From an uncultured Bacteroides sp. (GTDB lineage: Bacteria > Bacteroidota > Bacteroidia > Chitinophagales > Chitinophagaceae): a DNA stretch of 64,000 nucleotides. The position numbers and the translations under genes were made by a program. Positions 51,033-60,397 of the stretch are shown here, one piece after another. The notes under the pieces are model-generated. The model saw only the letters and a program-made list of their open reading frames with translations. It was not told the DNA's origin and searched no databases. Within the stretch, counting starts at the first letter, position 1. Every line of letters starts with the position of its first letter. Location: NCBI GenBank assembly GCA_902168085.1, contig CABHOP010000030.1:16405-80404 (forward strand), read 5' to 3'.

Positions 51033-52547
51033 ATGCTCAAAGACAAGTTTTCAACCAGTGTAAAAATTGCATTTTTCATTATATTGGTAATAGGGTTATG
51101 CCTTCGTTTTTACCAGCACCTGATGCCAAGAAGCTTGTGGGAAGATGAAGCCCACCTGGCGCTCAACTTTATATGGTTTGGATATCGAGACCTTATGAAA
51201 CCGCTTGAAAATTACCAGTCGGCACCTATTTTCTTTTTGTTCTCTATTGAAACCGTTACCAGGATATTTGGGTACAGTGAAATAGCATTGCGCAGCTTCC
51301 CGTTTGTTATCTCTATATTTTGCCTGCCTTTATTTTATAAAATGGTGCTGACACTTACAAAGAATCGCCTGACGGCACTTATATCTTTCTTTGTTTTTGC
51401 ACTGAACATTTCGTTTATACACTATGCATCGGAAGTAAAGCCCTATACTCTGGATGTATGTGCTTTTATCATCATGGGGTACCTGGCTTTAACGGAAGAT
51501 GCATTCGTTGTAAAAAACAGAAGCTTGTTGTTAGCTATTGCAGGCTGCCTGTGTCCGTTATATTCCAATACATCTGTGGTAGTGCTGTTTTGTACAGCAC
51601 TGTACATGATGTCTAAATGGCGGTTGGCGCTGCGCAAATCGGAAGTTTATACATGGGAATTGACCACCCCGAAAAGGGATTTACTAATATTTGGTTCGTG
51701 GGGTGTGGTGTTTGCTGCCAACTTTTTTACGTTCATATATAAACATCCATATGGAGAAGGTATGCGCCAGATATGGCAATGGACCTTTGTACCTACGCCT
51801 GTTTTTACTAAAGAGTTTGCCGACTTTATGAAGATGCGTATAGAGGATAGCATTTTTACCGATCTGCTTTTTTTTACAGATAAATATTATTTCGGTTACA
51901 TATTGCTGGCGTTGTTGCTGATTGGTATCGGCAACATCATTTATAACCGCAGGTATTATATACTACTGTTTACGGTTTTGCCTATCCTGCTTCACTTCTT
52001 CATGTCAATGGCATATATATATCCGTTCTATTTCCGGTTCATTTTATACTTGCTGCCTCCTTTTATCATTATAATGGCTATAGGTATAAGTGCGGTGGCA
52101 GAGCTGTTATCGAGAAAGCTACATTATTCACTGGCAGGTATTTTTGTTGCTGGTTGTGCTTATTGTTGTGTAATAGGCTCTATCGAACAATTCCCCTTTT
52201 GGGACCGGGAAATAAAGCCGGTATTAAGTGTTATTAATAAGCGTTATCCTGATAAGAAAGTGTTGGTTACTACTCCCCATACATTGTATCAATACTATAT
52301 GACTACCGGATACGTTAAAAATAAAAACATGGAACCAGTGCCGTGGCAACTGAAGCCGGAGGCCTATTATAGTAATGAAAAAGTGAAAGCAAATACAAGC
52401 ACTTATGTGCTGGTATATTCGGCAAATGGATGGGCTGATGGTTATGGGGATGTGCTCAGGGATTTGAAGGCGAAAAATTTAATAGTGAGCCAGTTTGAAT
52501 ACAAAACATATGGCGTAGCGGAGATAAAACCCGCGCTTGTACAGTAA
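51033..52547 (+). CDS. Polytopic glycosyltransferase, GT39/ArnT-like (PMT fold)
   Basis: 504 residues with about ten or more membrane helices. The first periplasmic loop carries SLWEDEAHLALN, the acidic pair typical of protein-O-mannosyl and lipid-A aminoarabinose transferases, which use polyprenyl-phosphate sugars. The C-terminal 110 residues are a soluble part. The next gene is a dolichyl-phosphate-mannose-synthase-like GT2, which could make the lipid-linked donor for it. Base composition is more AT-rich than in neighbouring genes, which may reflect transfer. Acceptor and sugar are unknown. Confidence 0.82.
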   Translation: MLKDKFSTSVKIAFFIILVIGLCLRFYQHLMPRSLWEDEAHLALNFIWFGYRDLMKPLENYQSAPIFFLFSIETVTRIFGYSEIALRSFPFVISIFCLPLFYKMVLTLTKNRLTALISFFVFALNISFIHYASEVKPYTLDVCAFIIMGYLALTEDAFVVKNRSLLLAIAGCLCPLYSNTSVVVLFCTALYMMSKWRLALRKSEVYTWELTTPKRDLLIFGSWGVVFAANFFTFIYKHPYGEGMRQIWQWTFVPTPVFTKEFADFMKMRIEDSIFTDLLFFTDKYYFGYILLALLLIGIGNIIYNRRYYILLFTVLPILLHFFMSMAYIYPFYFRFILYLLPPFIIIMAIGISAVAELLSRKLHYSLAGIFVAGCAYCCVIGSIEQFPFWDREIKPVLSVINKRYPDKKVLVTTPHTLYQYYMTTGYVKNKNMEPVPWQLKPEAYYSNEKVKANTSTYVLVYSANGWADGYGDVLRDLKAKNLIVSQFEYKTYGVAEIKPALVQ

Positions 52548-52610
52548 AAGGTGTTACTTTCTGTATAAGTAGTCGTATTTTGCACCACAATTTTTCAAAG
52601 CACTTTTTGG

Positions 52611-53330
52611 ATGAGTTATACTTTATCAATAGTAATACCTGCCTATAACGAGGGTCGTACTATACATCATATATTGAATAGGGTGAAAGCAGTGCAGCTG
52701 ATAGATAATGGTGTAAAGGAGGTTATTATTGTCAATGACTGTTCGAAAGACAATACTGAAGAAGCCATACTGGCGTATAAAAATGCCAATCCGGAACTGC
52801 CTATCAGCTATTATAAGCATGAAGTGAACCAGGGTAAAGGAGCAGCTTTGCATACTGGCATCAGCAAAGCGACAGGCGACTACGTGATTATACAGGATGC
52901 CGACCTGGAATACGATCCGGAAGAATATAATATACTGATGAAACCTGTGCTGGATGGTTTTGCTGATGTAGTTTATGGTTCCCGCTTTATGGGTGGAAAT
53001 CCGCACAGGATATTGTTTTTCTGGCATTCCATAGGTAACAGGTGGCTTACTATGGCTTCAAATATGTTTACCAATCTGAACCTTACAGATATGGAAACCT
53101 GTTATAAGCTCTTTAAACGTGAAATGGTGCAGGGTTTGAAACTCAAGGAAAAACGTTTTGGGTTTGAGCCGGAAGTGACAGCTAAAATATCGCGTATACC
53201 CAAGGTGCGCATTTATGAGGTAGGTATTTCTTACTATGGGCGTACCTATGAAGAAGGCAAAAAAATAGGTATGAAAGATGCCTTCAGGGCACTTTATTGC
53301 ATACTTAAATACAATATATTTAATAAATAA
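52611..53330 (+). CDS. Family 2 glycosyltransferase, polyprenyl-phosphate sugar synthase type
   Basis: 239 residues. The GT-A fold shows LSIVIPAYNEGRTIHHIL, VIIVNDCSKDNTEE and the metal-binding DADLEYDPEEY, with VVYGSRFMGG, DMETCYKLFKRE and FGFEPEVTAKI. It is like DPM1: soluble, without C-terminal membrane helices. It would move mannose or glucose from a nucleotide sugar onto polyprenyl phosphate, giving the donor for the GT39 protein encoded 63 nt upstream. Its stop is 2 nt ahead of the gamma-carbonic-anhydrase gene start. Confidence 0.88.
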   Translation: MSYTLSIVIPAYNEGRTIHHILNRVKAVQLIDNGVKEVIIVNDCSKDNTEEAILAYKNANPELPISYYKHEVNQGKGAALHTGISKATGDYVIIQDADLEYDPEEYNILMKPVLDGFADVVYGSRFMGGNPHRILFFWHSIGNRWLTMASNMFTNLNLTDMETCYKLFKREMVQGLKLKEKRFGFEPEVTAKISRIPKVRIYEVGISYYGRTYEEGKKIGMKDAFRALYCILKYNIFNK

Positions 53331-53332
53331 TC

Positions 53333-53845
53333 ATGCCTGTAATATTACCCGTTAAAGGTGTTTCGCCGCAGATACCGGAAGATTGTTTTGTAGCCCCCAA
53401 TGCCACTATTGTAGGCAATGTGGTTATGGGCAGCGAATGCAGTATATGGTTTAACGCGGTGGTGCGTGGCGATGTGAACAAGATAAAGATGGGTAATAAG
53501 GTGAATGTGCAGGATGGAGCCTGTATACACTGCACTTACCAAAAAACAGAGACATTAATAGGGAATAATGTATCTATAGGCCATAATGCCATTGTGCACG
53601 GTTGTACGGTAGAGGATAATGTGCTGATAGGCATGGGAGCTATAGTAATGGACCGTGCCCGCATAGGCAAAAACAGCATTATAGCCGCCGGGGCGGTAGT
53701 GCTGGAAGATACCGATGTGCCACCGGGCAGCATTTTTGCCGGTGTACCTGCCAAAAAGGTAAAAGACATCAGCCAGGAATTATTGCAGGGCGAAGTAGAA
53801 CGCATTGCAAATAATTACCTTATGTACAGTTCCTGGTTTAAGTAA
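53333..53845 (+). CDS. Gamma-carbonic anhydrase-family protein
   Basis: 170 residues of left-handed parallel beta helix made of hexapeptide repeats (VGNVVMGSECSIWFNAVV and so on), ending in a C-terminal helix. The three metal His lie in GACIHCTY and SIGHNAIVHGC, so Zn or Fe binding is likely. Members are trimeric and include true carbonic anhydrases, but also many proteins of unknown activity such as YrdA and PaaY. It starts 2 nt after the GT2 stop and is probably co-transcribed with it, with no obvious metabolic link. Confidence 0.92.
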   Translation: MPVILPVKGVSPQIPEDCFVAPNATIVGNVVMGSECSIWFNAVVRGDVNKIKMGNKVNVQDGACIHCTYQKTETLIGNNVSIGHNAIVHGCTVEDNVLIGMGAIVMDRARIGKNSIIAAGAVVLEDTDVPPGSIFAGVPAKKVKDISQELLQGEVERIANNYLMYSSWFK

Positions 53846-53904
53846 ATCGCTGATATCCAATACTGCATTTTTATCGTTTTATTAAATAATCCTATAGCAA
53901 TCTA

Positions 53905-53935
53905 TTGCATGGGATAATAATTGGATATACATTTG
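53905..53935 (+). promoter_or_regulatory. Full Bacteroidota-type promoter for the barrel protein gene
   Basis: TTG at 53905-53907 (-33), 20 nt, then TACATTTG at 53928-53935 (-7), 26 nt before the ATG. This is the clearest complete promoter in the window. Confidence 0.7.
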
Positions 53936-53961
53936 TCCGATAATCAAAACACGCGATCTAT

Positions 53962-54690
53962 ATGAAAAAACTTTTCCTGGCTCTTTTAGCGGTTGCTTCT
54001 GTAGCTACTGCTAATGCTCAGAAGAATACTTTTCTTCTTTACGGCAATGCAGGCGTTAACACCGGAAAAACCGATAACGGCGCTGCTGTAGGCACTGAAA
54101 CAGAAACAGCATGGAACGTTAGCCCGGGCTTCGGCTACCAATTCAATCATCACCTGACTGTAGGTGTGCAAGGTGGTTACAACGCATGGAAAAATGAAGT
54201 TGTGAATACGCCTTCTGCTACCAGCACTATCAAAAACACAGCTACTGCACGTGAATGGCAAGCTGGTGTGTTTTTCCGTTATACTCAACCGGTTAGCCCC
54301 ATATTCTTTTTCTGGACGCAACTGGATCTGAGCTACTTAAACGGTAAGCATACTTCAGAAAACATCACTACTGTCGGTTCTATCACTACAGTTGGCAGTG
54401 CATCTGATATCTACAATGGTTTTCAGGGTTCTATCACACCGGCTATCGGCGTGAATGTGTATAAAGGCCTGGCGCTGAACTTCTCTATGGGTGGTTTGGG
54501 CTATCGCACTACTTCTTTCGATAAAGCACCTACTACACTGAACAGCTTTTATGTTAACTTCGGCCAACAGTTCAACTTTGGTATCTCTAAAAACATAGGC
54601 TGCAGCTGCGGTACAAAACGTGGCCATCATGAGCCAGGTATGGAGCGTCGCAAAATGAAGAAAATGGAAGATGACGAAGATGATGAATAG
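53962..54690 (+). CDS. Outer-membrane beta-barrel porin-like protein
   Basis: 242 residues with a Sec signal (1-20, ending ANAQ). The mature part is a run of amphipathic strands rich in Gly, Asn and aromatics (TFLLYGNAGVNTGK, SPGFGYQFNHHLTVGVQGGYN, SFYVNFGQQFNFGISKN), like an eight-stranded OmpA/OmpX-like barrel. After the last strand comes an unusual charged tail with Cys (GCSCGTKRGHH, then RRKMKKMEDDEDDE), probably periplasmic. It has a good promoter and a terminator, so it is a single-gene unit, likely well expressed. Function is unknown. Confidence 0.82.
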   Translation: MKKLFLALLAVASVATANAQKNTFLLYGNAGVNTGKTDNGAAVGTETETAWNVSPGFGYQFNHHLTVGVQGGYNAWKNEVVNTPSATSTIKNTATAREWQAGVFFRYTQPVSPIFFFWTQLDLSYLNGKHTSENITTVGSITTVGSASDIYNGFQGSITPAIGVNVYKGLALNFSMGGLGYRTTSFDKAPTTLNSFYVNFGQQFNFGISKNIGCSCGTKRGHHEPGMERRKMKKMEDDEDDE

Positions 54691-54707
54691 TCTTCTCTGA
54701 ATATTTA

Positions 54708-54739
54708 AAAAGCCTCGCAATGCGAGGCTTTTCTTTTTT
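54708..54739 (+). terminator. Terminator of the barrel protein gene
   Basis: AAAAGCCTCGCA / TGCGAGGCTTTT followed by CTTTTTT. The effective loop is small. The murA stop lies 25 nt beyond. Confidence 0.88.
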
Positions 54740-54763
54740 AGAACTAGTCTACAACAATGTTTA

Positions 54764-56074
54764 TTAACCATCTATACGCCTGATATCGGCACCTAAAGCG
54801 TTAAGGCGCTGATCTATACGCTCGTACCCACGGTCTATCTGGTCTATGTTCTGAATAACGCTTTTGCCCTTTGCCGAAAGCGCAGCTATGAGCAATGCCA
54901 CACCTGCGCGTATATCGGGCGACGACATGGTAATGCCACGGAGGCCCACCTGCCTGTCGAGGCCTATGACTACGGCTCTGTGCGGATCGCACAAAACAAT
55001 CTGGGCACCCATTTCTATCAGTTTATCTACAAAGAACAGGCGGCTTTCAAACATCTTCTGGTGCACCAGTACCGTGCCTTTTGCCTGCGTGGCCGTTACC
55101 AGTATGATACTCAGCAGATCAGGAGTGAAGCCGGGCCACGGATGATCATATACCGTAAGGATAGAACCATCGATGAACTTTTGTATCCTGTATTGCTGCT
55201 GGGCGGGTATATGTATGTCGTCACCCTGTATCTGTAATTCGATACCCAGGCGCTGAAAAACATCGGGAATAATACCCAGGCTGGCAACATCGGCATTTTT
55301 AATAGTAAGCTCACTTTGTGTCATAGCGGCCAGGCCGATGAAGGAGCCTACCTCTATCATGTCGGCCAGCATGCGGTGTTCGCAGCCATGCAGCTTTTCT
55401 ACGCCTTCAATAGTAAGCATATTGGAACCGATGCCGCTGATGCGTGCACCCATGCGGTTGAGCATATGGCATAACTGCTGCACATAAGGCTCGCAGGCAG
55501 CATTATATATCGTAGTGCGGCCTTCTGCCAGCACTGCTGCCATCAGGATGTTGGCAGTACCGGTAACAGATGGCTCTTCCAGCAAAATATAGGCTCCCTT
55601 CAGGTTAGATCCATCGAGGCTGAACATGCTTTCCTCTGTATCATAATCGAACACAACGCCCAGCCTTTCAAAACCACGGATGTGTGTATCGAGCCTGCGT
55701 CGCCCTATTTTATCGCCACCGGGCTGAGGTATGTGCGCCTTCCTGAAGCGGGCCAGCATGGGGCCTGCCAGCATTACAGCACCACGAAGCCTGCCCGATT
55801 TGTTTTTAAAGCTTTTATCGGTAAAATATTCTGTATTGATATCCGTAGCCTGCAATACAACCGTATTCCTGTCTTTGCGTGTTACCTGCACGCCCATATC
55901 GCCCAGCACTTCTATCAGCATATTCACATCGAGTATATCGGGCACATTGGTAAAGGTCACAGCTTCGTCGGTAAGCAAAGCGGCACACAGCACCTGCAAT
56001 GCCTCATTCTTTGCACCTTGTGGTTGTATGACACCTTTCAGTGCATTACCGCCCCGTATTTCAAAAGCACCCAT
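54764..56074 (-). CDS. murA: UDP-N-acetylglucosamine 1-carboxyvinyltransferase with Asp in place of the fosfomycin-reactive Cys
   Basis: 436 residues, the first committed step of peptidoglycan synthesis, adding enolpyruvate from PEP to UDP-GlcNAc. Two inside-out alpha/beta domains show KGVIQPQGAKNEALQVLC near the start, SVTGTANILMAAVLAEG, and EVGSFIGLAAMT. The active-site loop reads PQPGGDKIGRRR, so residue 121 is Asp at the position of Cys115 in the E. coli enzyme. Fosfomycin alkylates that Cys, and Asp variants in other bacteria are active but resistant. It follows DUF4290 by 9 nt on the same strand, a pairing often seen in this phylum. Confidence 0.96.
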   Translation of the reverse strand: MGAFEIRGGNALKGVIQPQGAKNEALQVLCAALLTDEAVTFTNVPDILDVNMLIEVLGDMGVQVTRKDRNTVVLQATDINTEYFTDKSFKNKSGRLRGAVMLAGPMLARFRKAHIPQPGGDKIGRRRLDTHIRGFERLGVVFDYDTEESMFSLDGSNLKGAYILLEEPSVTGTANILMAAVLAEGRTTIYNAACEPYVQQLCHMLNRMGARISGIGSNMLTIEGVEKLHGCEHRMLADMIEVGSFIGLAAMTQSELTIKNADVASLGIIPDVFQRLGIELQIQGDDIHIPAQQQYRIQKFIDGSILTVYDHPWPGFTPDLLSIILVTATQAKGTVLVHQKMFESRLFFVDKLIEMGAQIVLCDPHRAVVIGLDRQVGLRGITMSSPDIRAGVALLIAALSAKGKSVIQNIDQIDRGYERIDQRLNALGADIRRIDG

Positions 56075-56083
56075 ACGTGAATA

Positions 56084-56788
56084 TTATTTATTTTTGTTCT
56101 TATTGAATTTACGGTTTTTGCCATAATTATTTCCATAACTACCGCCGTTATTATTGCCGTAATTGCTGCCACCGCCACGGTTGCCACTACTACCGCCACG
56201 GTTGCGGCTGTTATTGTTGTTGTTCCGTTGTTTGAAGTTGGTACGGGTATCGAAGTAAACCCTGTAGCCACCCGGTTCGTACTGCAGTTCACCATTAGTA
56301 AGTGCTGCCAGTTCGGTACGTATCATATCATCGTGCACAGGTTCTTTGTGCCAGTTGGTATATGATAGCTTCATGTAGTAGCCAATAGTTTGCGTAAAGC
56401 CCTGCTTTTTTTCAGGGTCGGTTTCTTGTAGTGCTTTGGCTATAAGCGCTTCCAGGTTTTTGCCAAAGTGCCTATGCGATATGCTGGATTGAGGATAAGG
56501 TAATACCTCAGGTTTCTTAAACACTTCTTCCGGTTTGGGTGCAGGATAAGGTGCATCTACATCCAGTTGGAAATCCGTCATTTGGTACAGGTGGTCCCAA
56601 AGTTTGTGTTTGTAGTCCTCAATGGTTTTCAAATGCGGGTTGAGTGTACCCATCAGTTCTATGATAGCTTCTGCGTTTCGCAGGCGGCGGGCACGGTCTT
56701 CTATTGTCACCAGGTATTCCACCATACGTTGCACATTGCGTCCGTATTCGGGCATCAGCATTTTGCTGCGTGTAGTATTGTATTCCAT
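56084..56788 (-). CDS. DUF4290 protein with Asn/Gly/Arg-rich tail
   Basis: 234 residues. Residues 1-185 are the helical DUF4290 domain common in Bacteroidota (MEYNTTRSKMLMPEYGRNVQ, HLKTIEDYKHKLWDHLY, SISHRHFGKNLEALI). The final 45 residues are low complexity: NRGGSSGNRGGGSNYGNNN, then NYGKNRKFNKNKNK, resembling RGG/GN-type RNA-binding or disordered tails. It is cytoplasmic. The function is unknown, but it is placed 9 nt upstream of murA in the same transcript, so a link with cell-wall growth is possible. Its promoter is at 56925. Confidence 0.88.
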   Translation of the reverse strand: MEYNTTRSKMLMPEYGRNVQRMVEYLVTIEDRARRLRNAEAIIELMGTLNPHLKTIEDYKHKLWDHLYQMTDFQLDVDAPYPAPKPEEVFKKPEVLPYPQSSISHRHFGKNLEALIAKALQETDPEKKQGFTQTIGYYMKLSYTNWHKEPVHDDMIRTELAALTNGELQYEPGGYRVYFDTRTNFKQRNNNNNSRNRGGSSGNRGGGSNYGNNNGGSYGNNYGKNRKFNKNKNK

Positions 56789-56924
56789 TTTAAAGCTTGT
56801 AGTTAAAAAGATAAACTAAGGCACCAAGAGGTGCGCGTGTAAATAGCACATTGCAATGTTGAAGGCTGCGTAGCAAGTTTTAGCCGGAAAAGGAAGGAGG
56901 CTAATATTGCCGGGGTGTGCATAG

Positions 56925-56932
56925 CAAATATA
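56925..56932 (-). promoter_or_regulatory. -7 box TATATTTG for the DUF4290-murA unit
   Basis: It matches TAnnTTTG on the minus strand, 136 nt before the ATG, implying a long leader of about 130 nt. Confidence 0.45.
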
Positions 56933-56982
56933 GTACTTTAAAAACAGACAAATGAAGACGCATTGCTTTTAATCTGCATTTA

Positions 56983-59361
56983 ATGTTAAAAGCTTTAATT
57001 TACATGCTCCATTACCCTAATGTGTTTTTATTGAGCAAATACTACTACATACTCGTTGTTCTATTTTTTTCCGGCAATTTATTGTTTGCACAGAATTTTT
57101 ATCCTGTTACGCACCTTAGTGGCACGCAGGTAATAGGTAATACAGATGTAGAGGTGAAAGGCATAAACAGTCCCGGCGGATACCCCGGCATCAGTCACTG
57201 CGATGCGGGGCCGTACTGGATAGGGCGGGGCACCTCAGGAACTACGGCTACGTTCTCAGGCTATAGTTTTATTTTCTCAAAAGCTGTACGCATGCTAAAG
57301 CTACAATTTACCGCCAGTGACACGGGCGAGCGCATCAGTTTGTACATCAATGGGAACCATTACAATATTCAACCGGCAGATATCGGCAATTTCTTTTCAT
57401 CCTGTGGTTATAATGGCAGAACACTTATTACCAACGGAGACCTGACATTCAGGGGGGGGTCTGGTATAGTAGGGAATAATACACAGATGATTATAGAAGA
57501 TAGCATCAAGCAGATAGATGTGCTGAATGCGAATGACATTGATGGCAGTTTTTTCAACTTTTACTTCGTTCAAGATACAGTAGTGGAAATTGATGATTGT
57601 AACGATACGCTGCTATGTAGGGGAGATACTTTAAGAGTGAAGTATAGCGTTTCGGGTACTTTTTCCAATACGAATGTTTTTTCCCTGCAGTTATCGGATA
57701 AATACGGTGATTTCAGAATCCCTACGGTGCTGAGTACTATTAACAGTGCGGTAGCCGGGATGTTTGAATGTGTGGTTCCTGCTATACCATCGGGTGAAGG
57801 GTACCGCTTGCGCATAGTGGCGAGCGATCCGTTATATACCTCCAGGCTATCACCATTTACGCTTTCGATAGGCAATCCGCCGGTTATTGGGGCATCTAAT
57901 AACGGGCCGGTATGCGAAGGGGAAAAAGGGCAGATAACCATGACCATCTATATGTCGAACTATACAGATGTGTTTTGGAATGGGCCAGGCCTGCTCCCGG
58001 ATTATCCGACACGTGTTTATAATTTCCCGGCTGTAAAATTTTCAGACAGCGGGTGGTATGTAGGACGTGTGGAAGATTACGGATGTATAGCCTATGATAG
58101 CACAAAACTGGAAGTGAGGGCTAATCCCATAAAAGGGCTTGCCATAACAGATACCAGCGTATGCAGCAATGAAACACTGATATTGACCAGTGATGTAGCT
58201 GTGCCAGGCTCTACCAATATATGGCTGCGGCCCGATGGTAGTTATGATACGACAAACACACTTACTGTAGTGCCCAATGCTGCGGCAAGCGGTATGTACC
58301 AATTGATAACCTACCTGGATGGTTGCTATTCGAGAGACACAGCCAATATAAGTATAAAGCCTGTGCCTGACCCGCAGATAACAAGCAATATGCCTTGCGT
58401 GGGCGATACACTATGTATTGGTAGTAATGATACAACTCATAACGCCACTTATAGTTGGGTGGGCCCCTCGGGCTTTGCTATGACGGCTAAAGATACGGTA
58501 ATAGCACCTGCCCTGCTGGATGCATCGGGTAAGTATGTGCTGACCATTTCTGCTAATGGCTGCACGGTTGTGGATTCTGCTGCCGTTATTGTTAAGTCGA
58601 GGCCATACACACCCGCTGCGAATGGCGATACGGTGTTGTGCGAAGCTGCGGTGCTTCATTTAACGGGTACCAATGCATTGCCCGATTCTAATACGTTTTA
58701 TAGCTGGACCGGCCCAAATGGATTTAGAACCGATGAAATAAATACACAGAAACGCGGCATATCTGTACACGATGCGGGCGCGTATGTATTTATGGGGGAA
58801 AGAGAAGGTTGTATAGCGGCAGATACACTTTATGTAGCTGTAAACCATACACCATATACGCCGCAAGCCACCAGCAACAGTCCGTTGACCATAGGGCATA
58901 CATTGCAGCTAACACTTGCGGAACCGGAACCAGGCGTGGCCTATTCATGGACGGGGCCTAATGGCTTTGCATCCAATGTATTCAACCCCAGTATTGAGAA
59001 TGTGACTAAACAGCATGCCGGTACCTATACGGTAACCGGTGTTTTAGGTAGCTGCGCTTCATCTGCCATAGTTTTGGTAACGGTAGATGAAATAGCAGAT
59101 ACCGGCTACCTGCTGCTATACCCCAACCCGAATAATGGCAACTTTACTATAAAAGGCATGTTTCACGCAGAGCAATACGTACCTATGCGCATTACTAATG
59201 CCGCCGGGCAGCTGGTATACAGCGATATGGTAAAGACCGAAAATAAAAAGCTATATAAGGAAGTGAAACTGGGTGGTGGATTGGCCAGCGGCACTTATAC
59301 ATTGCGGGTACTTATTGATGGCGAGTATCATTCCCTCAGGTTTGCTGTAGTGCGGCAATAG
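56983..59361 (+). CDS. Large secreted protein with Ig/PKD-like repeats and type IX sorting domain
   Basis: 792 residues. The signal peptide is long (to about residue 36, ending LLFAQ). Residues about 40-195 form a distinct beta domain. After that come repeated Ig/PKD-like modules of about 85 residues, recognisable by AxYxWTGPxGF-type strands (YSWVGPSGFAMTAKDT, FYSWTGPNGFRTDE, YSWTGPNGFASNVF) and paired Cys. The last 80 residues (LLLYPNPNNGNFTIKG ... SLRFAVVRQ) are a type IX C-terminal sorting domain. It should be secreted through the outer membrane and attached to the surface, perhaps as an adhesin. No enzyme motif is seen. It is monocistronic. Confidence 0.87.
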   Translation: MLKALIYMLHYPNVFLLSKYYYILVVLFFSGNLLFAQNFYPVTHLSGTQVIGNTDVEVKGINSPGGYPGISHCDAGPYWIGRGTSGTTATFSGYSFIFSKAVRMLKLQFTASDTGERISLYINGNHYNIQPADIGNFFSSCGYNGRTLITNGDLTFRGGSGIVGNNTQMIIEDSIKQIDVLNANDIDGSFFNFYFVQDTVVEIDDCNDTLLCRGDTLRVKYSVSGTFSNTNVFSLQLSDKYGDFRIPTVLSTINSAVAGMFECVVPAIPSGEGYRLRIVASDPLYTSRLSPFTLSIGNPPVIGASNNGPVCEGEKGQITMTIYMSNYTDVFWNGPGLLPDYPTRVYNFPAVKFSDSGWYVGRVEDYGCIAYDSTKLEVRANPIKGLAITDTSVCSNETLILTSDVAVPGSTNIWLRPDGSYDTTNTLTVVPNAAASGMYQLITYLDGCYSRDTANISIKPVPDPQITSNMPCVGDTLCIGSNDTTHNATYSWVGPSGFAMTAKDTVIAPALLDASGKYVLTISANGCTVVDSAAVIVKSRPYTPAANGDTVLCEAAVLHLTGTNALPDSNTFYSWTGPNGFRTDEINTQKRGISVHDAGAYVFMGEREGCIAADTLYVAVNHTPYTPQATSNSPLTIGHTLQLTLAEPEPGVAYSWTGPNGFASNVFNPSIENVTKQHAGTYTVTGVLGSCASSAIVLVTVDEIADTGYLLLYPNPNNGNFTIKGMFHAEQYVPMRITNAAGQLVYSDMVKTENKKLYKEVKLGGGLASGTYTLRVLIDGEYHSLRFAVVRQ

Positions 59362-59418
59362 TATTGTCTATATCAACACGGTATAGTTAGTATCTTCGCC
59401 GGCACTAAACTTATTTAC

Positions 59419-60207
59419 ATGCTTTCATTGAATCTTGGTGGTAAAACAGCATTGATAGCAGGCAGCACGCAAGGTATAGGCTTTGCATCTGCACAAGCAA
59501 TTGCTTCCTTAGGGGCTAACTGCGTACTCATAGCCCGTAACGAAGCAGCCCTGAAACAGGCAGTTTCAAAGCTGGATGCAGGGCAAGGCCAGCGACACAG
59601 CTACCTGGTGGCCGATTTCAGCCAGCCACGGCAGGTAAGCGATGTGGTAAGCGCATTCGTAAAAGACCACCCTGTACACATACTCGTTAATAACAGCGGT
59701 GGGCCTGCCGCAGGGCCAATAGCAGATGCTGAGCCTGAACAATTTATCAATGCCTTCCAGCAACACCTTATCTGCAACCACATCCTTGCCAGGCTGGTAA
59801 TACCCGGTATGAAAGCCGCCGGTTTCGGGCGTATAGTGAATGTAATATCTACCTCGGTTAAAATACCGCTGAAAGGCCTTGGTGTATCTAATACCATACG
59901 TGGAGCAGTAGCCAGCTGGGCTAAAACGATGGCAAATGAGCTGGCACCTTTCGGTATCACGGTAAACAATGTATTACCGGGTGCTACGGCAACAGGCAGG
60001 CTGGAGGCAATCATCAATAATAAAGTAAGTAAAACAGGCGCCAGTCTTGACGAAGTGGAACATGAGATGCTGGAAGAAATACCTGCAAAACGTTTTGGCT
60101 TGCCGGAAGAAATAGCTGCAATGATAGCCTTCCTGGCTTCGCCGGCAGCAGGATATGTAAATGGCACCAGTATACCGGTGGATGGCGGCAGGACCGGCAG
60201 CATTTAA
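59419..60207 (+). CDS. Atypical SDR oxidoreductase lacking the YxxxK pair
   Basis: 262 residues of classical short-chain dehydrogenase length. The cofactor loop AGSTQGIGFASA (15-26) and NNSGG (91-95) are present, as are VNNVLPGATATG and the C-terminal YVNGTSIPVDGG. The active site differs: after Ser144 the expected YxxxK reads S157-N-T-I-R161, so both catalytic Tyr and Lys are replaced. The stretch LGVSNTIRGAVASWAKT is characteristic of a FabG-like subfamily with this change. It may catalyse a different reaction or only bind nucleotide. Generic annotation as 3-oxoacyl-ACP reductase would be doubtful. It is a stand-alone gene. Confidence 0.85.
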   Translation: MLSLNLGGKTALIAGSTQGIGFASAQAIASLGANCVLIARNEAALKQAVSKLDAGQGQRHSYLVADFSQPRQVSDVVSAFVKDHPVHILVNNSGGPAAGPIADAEPEQFINAFQQHLICNHILARLVIPGMKAAGFGRIVNVISTSVKIPLKGLGVSNTIRGAVASWAKTMANELAPFGITVNNVLPGATATGRLEAIINNKVSKTGASLDEVEHEMLEEIPAKRFGLPEEIAAMIAFLASPAAGYVNGTSIPVDGGRTGSI

Positions 60208-60397
60208 AGGCTGTGATTTTTAAAAAATTACCACTTTTGTTACTAAAGTTTGAAAAAAACATTAAATAAACTGATAATTACAGGCTGACAAAAAAATGAC
60301 AAAGACGCATTGTCACAATTAAAATATCGGCTGAAACCCGCGCCAGTATTGAAAAACATTTTTTAACAAATGTGTATAAACTTTCGGTTTTGTGTTG

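Noticed and set aside
51033..53845. Glycosylation island acquired by transfer
   Set aside because: The GT39 gene is AT-rich, but there is no mobility gene, repeat or tRNA boundary, and the downstream genes look native. Evidence is too thin for a transfer claim.
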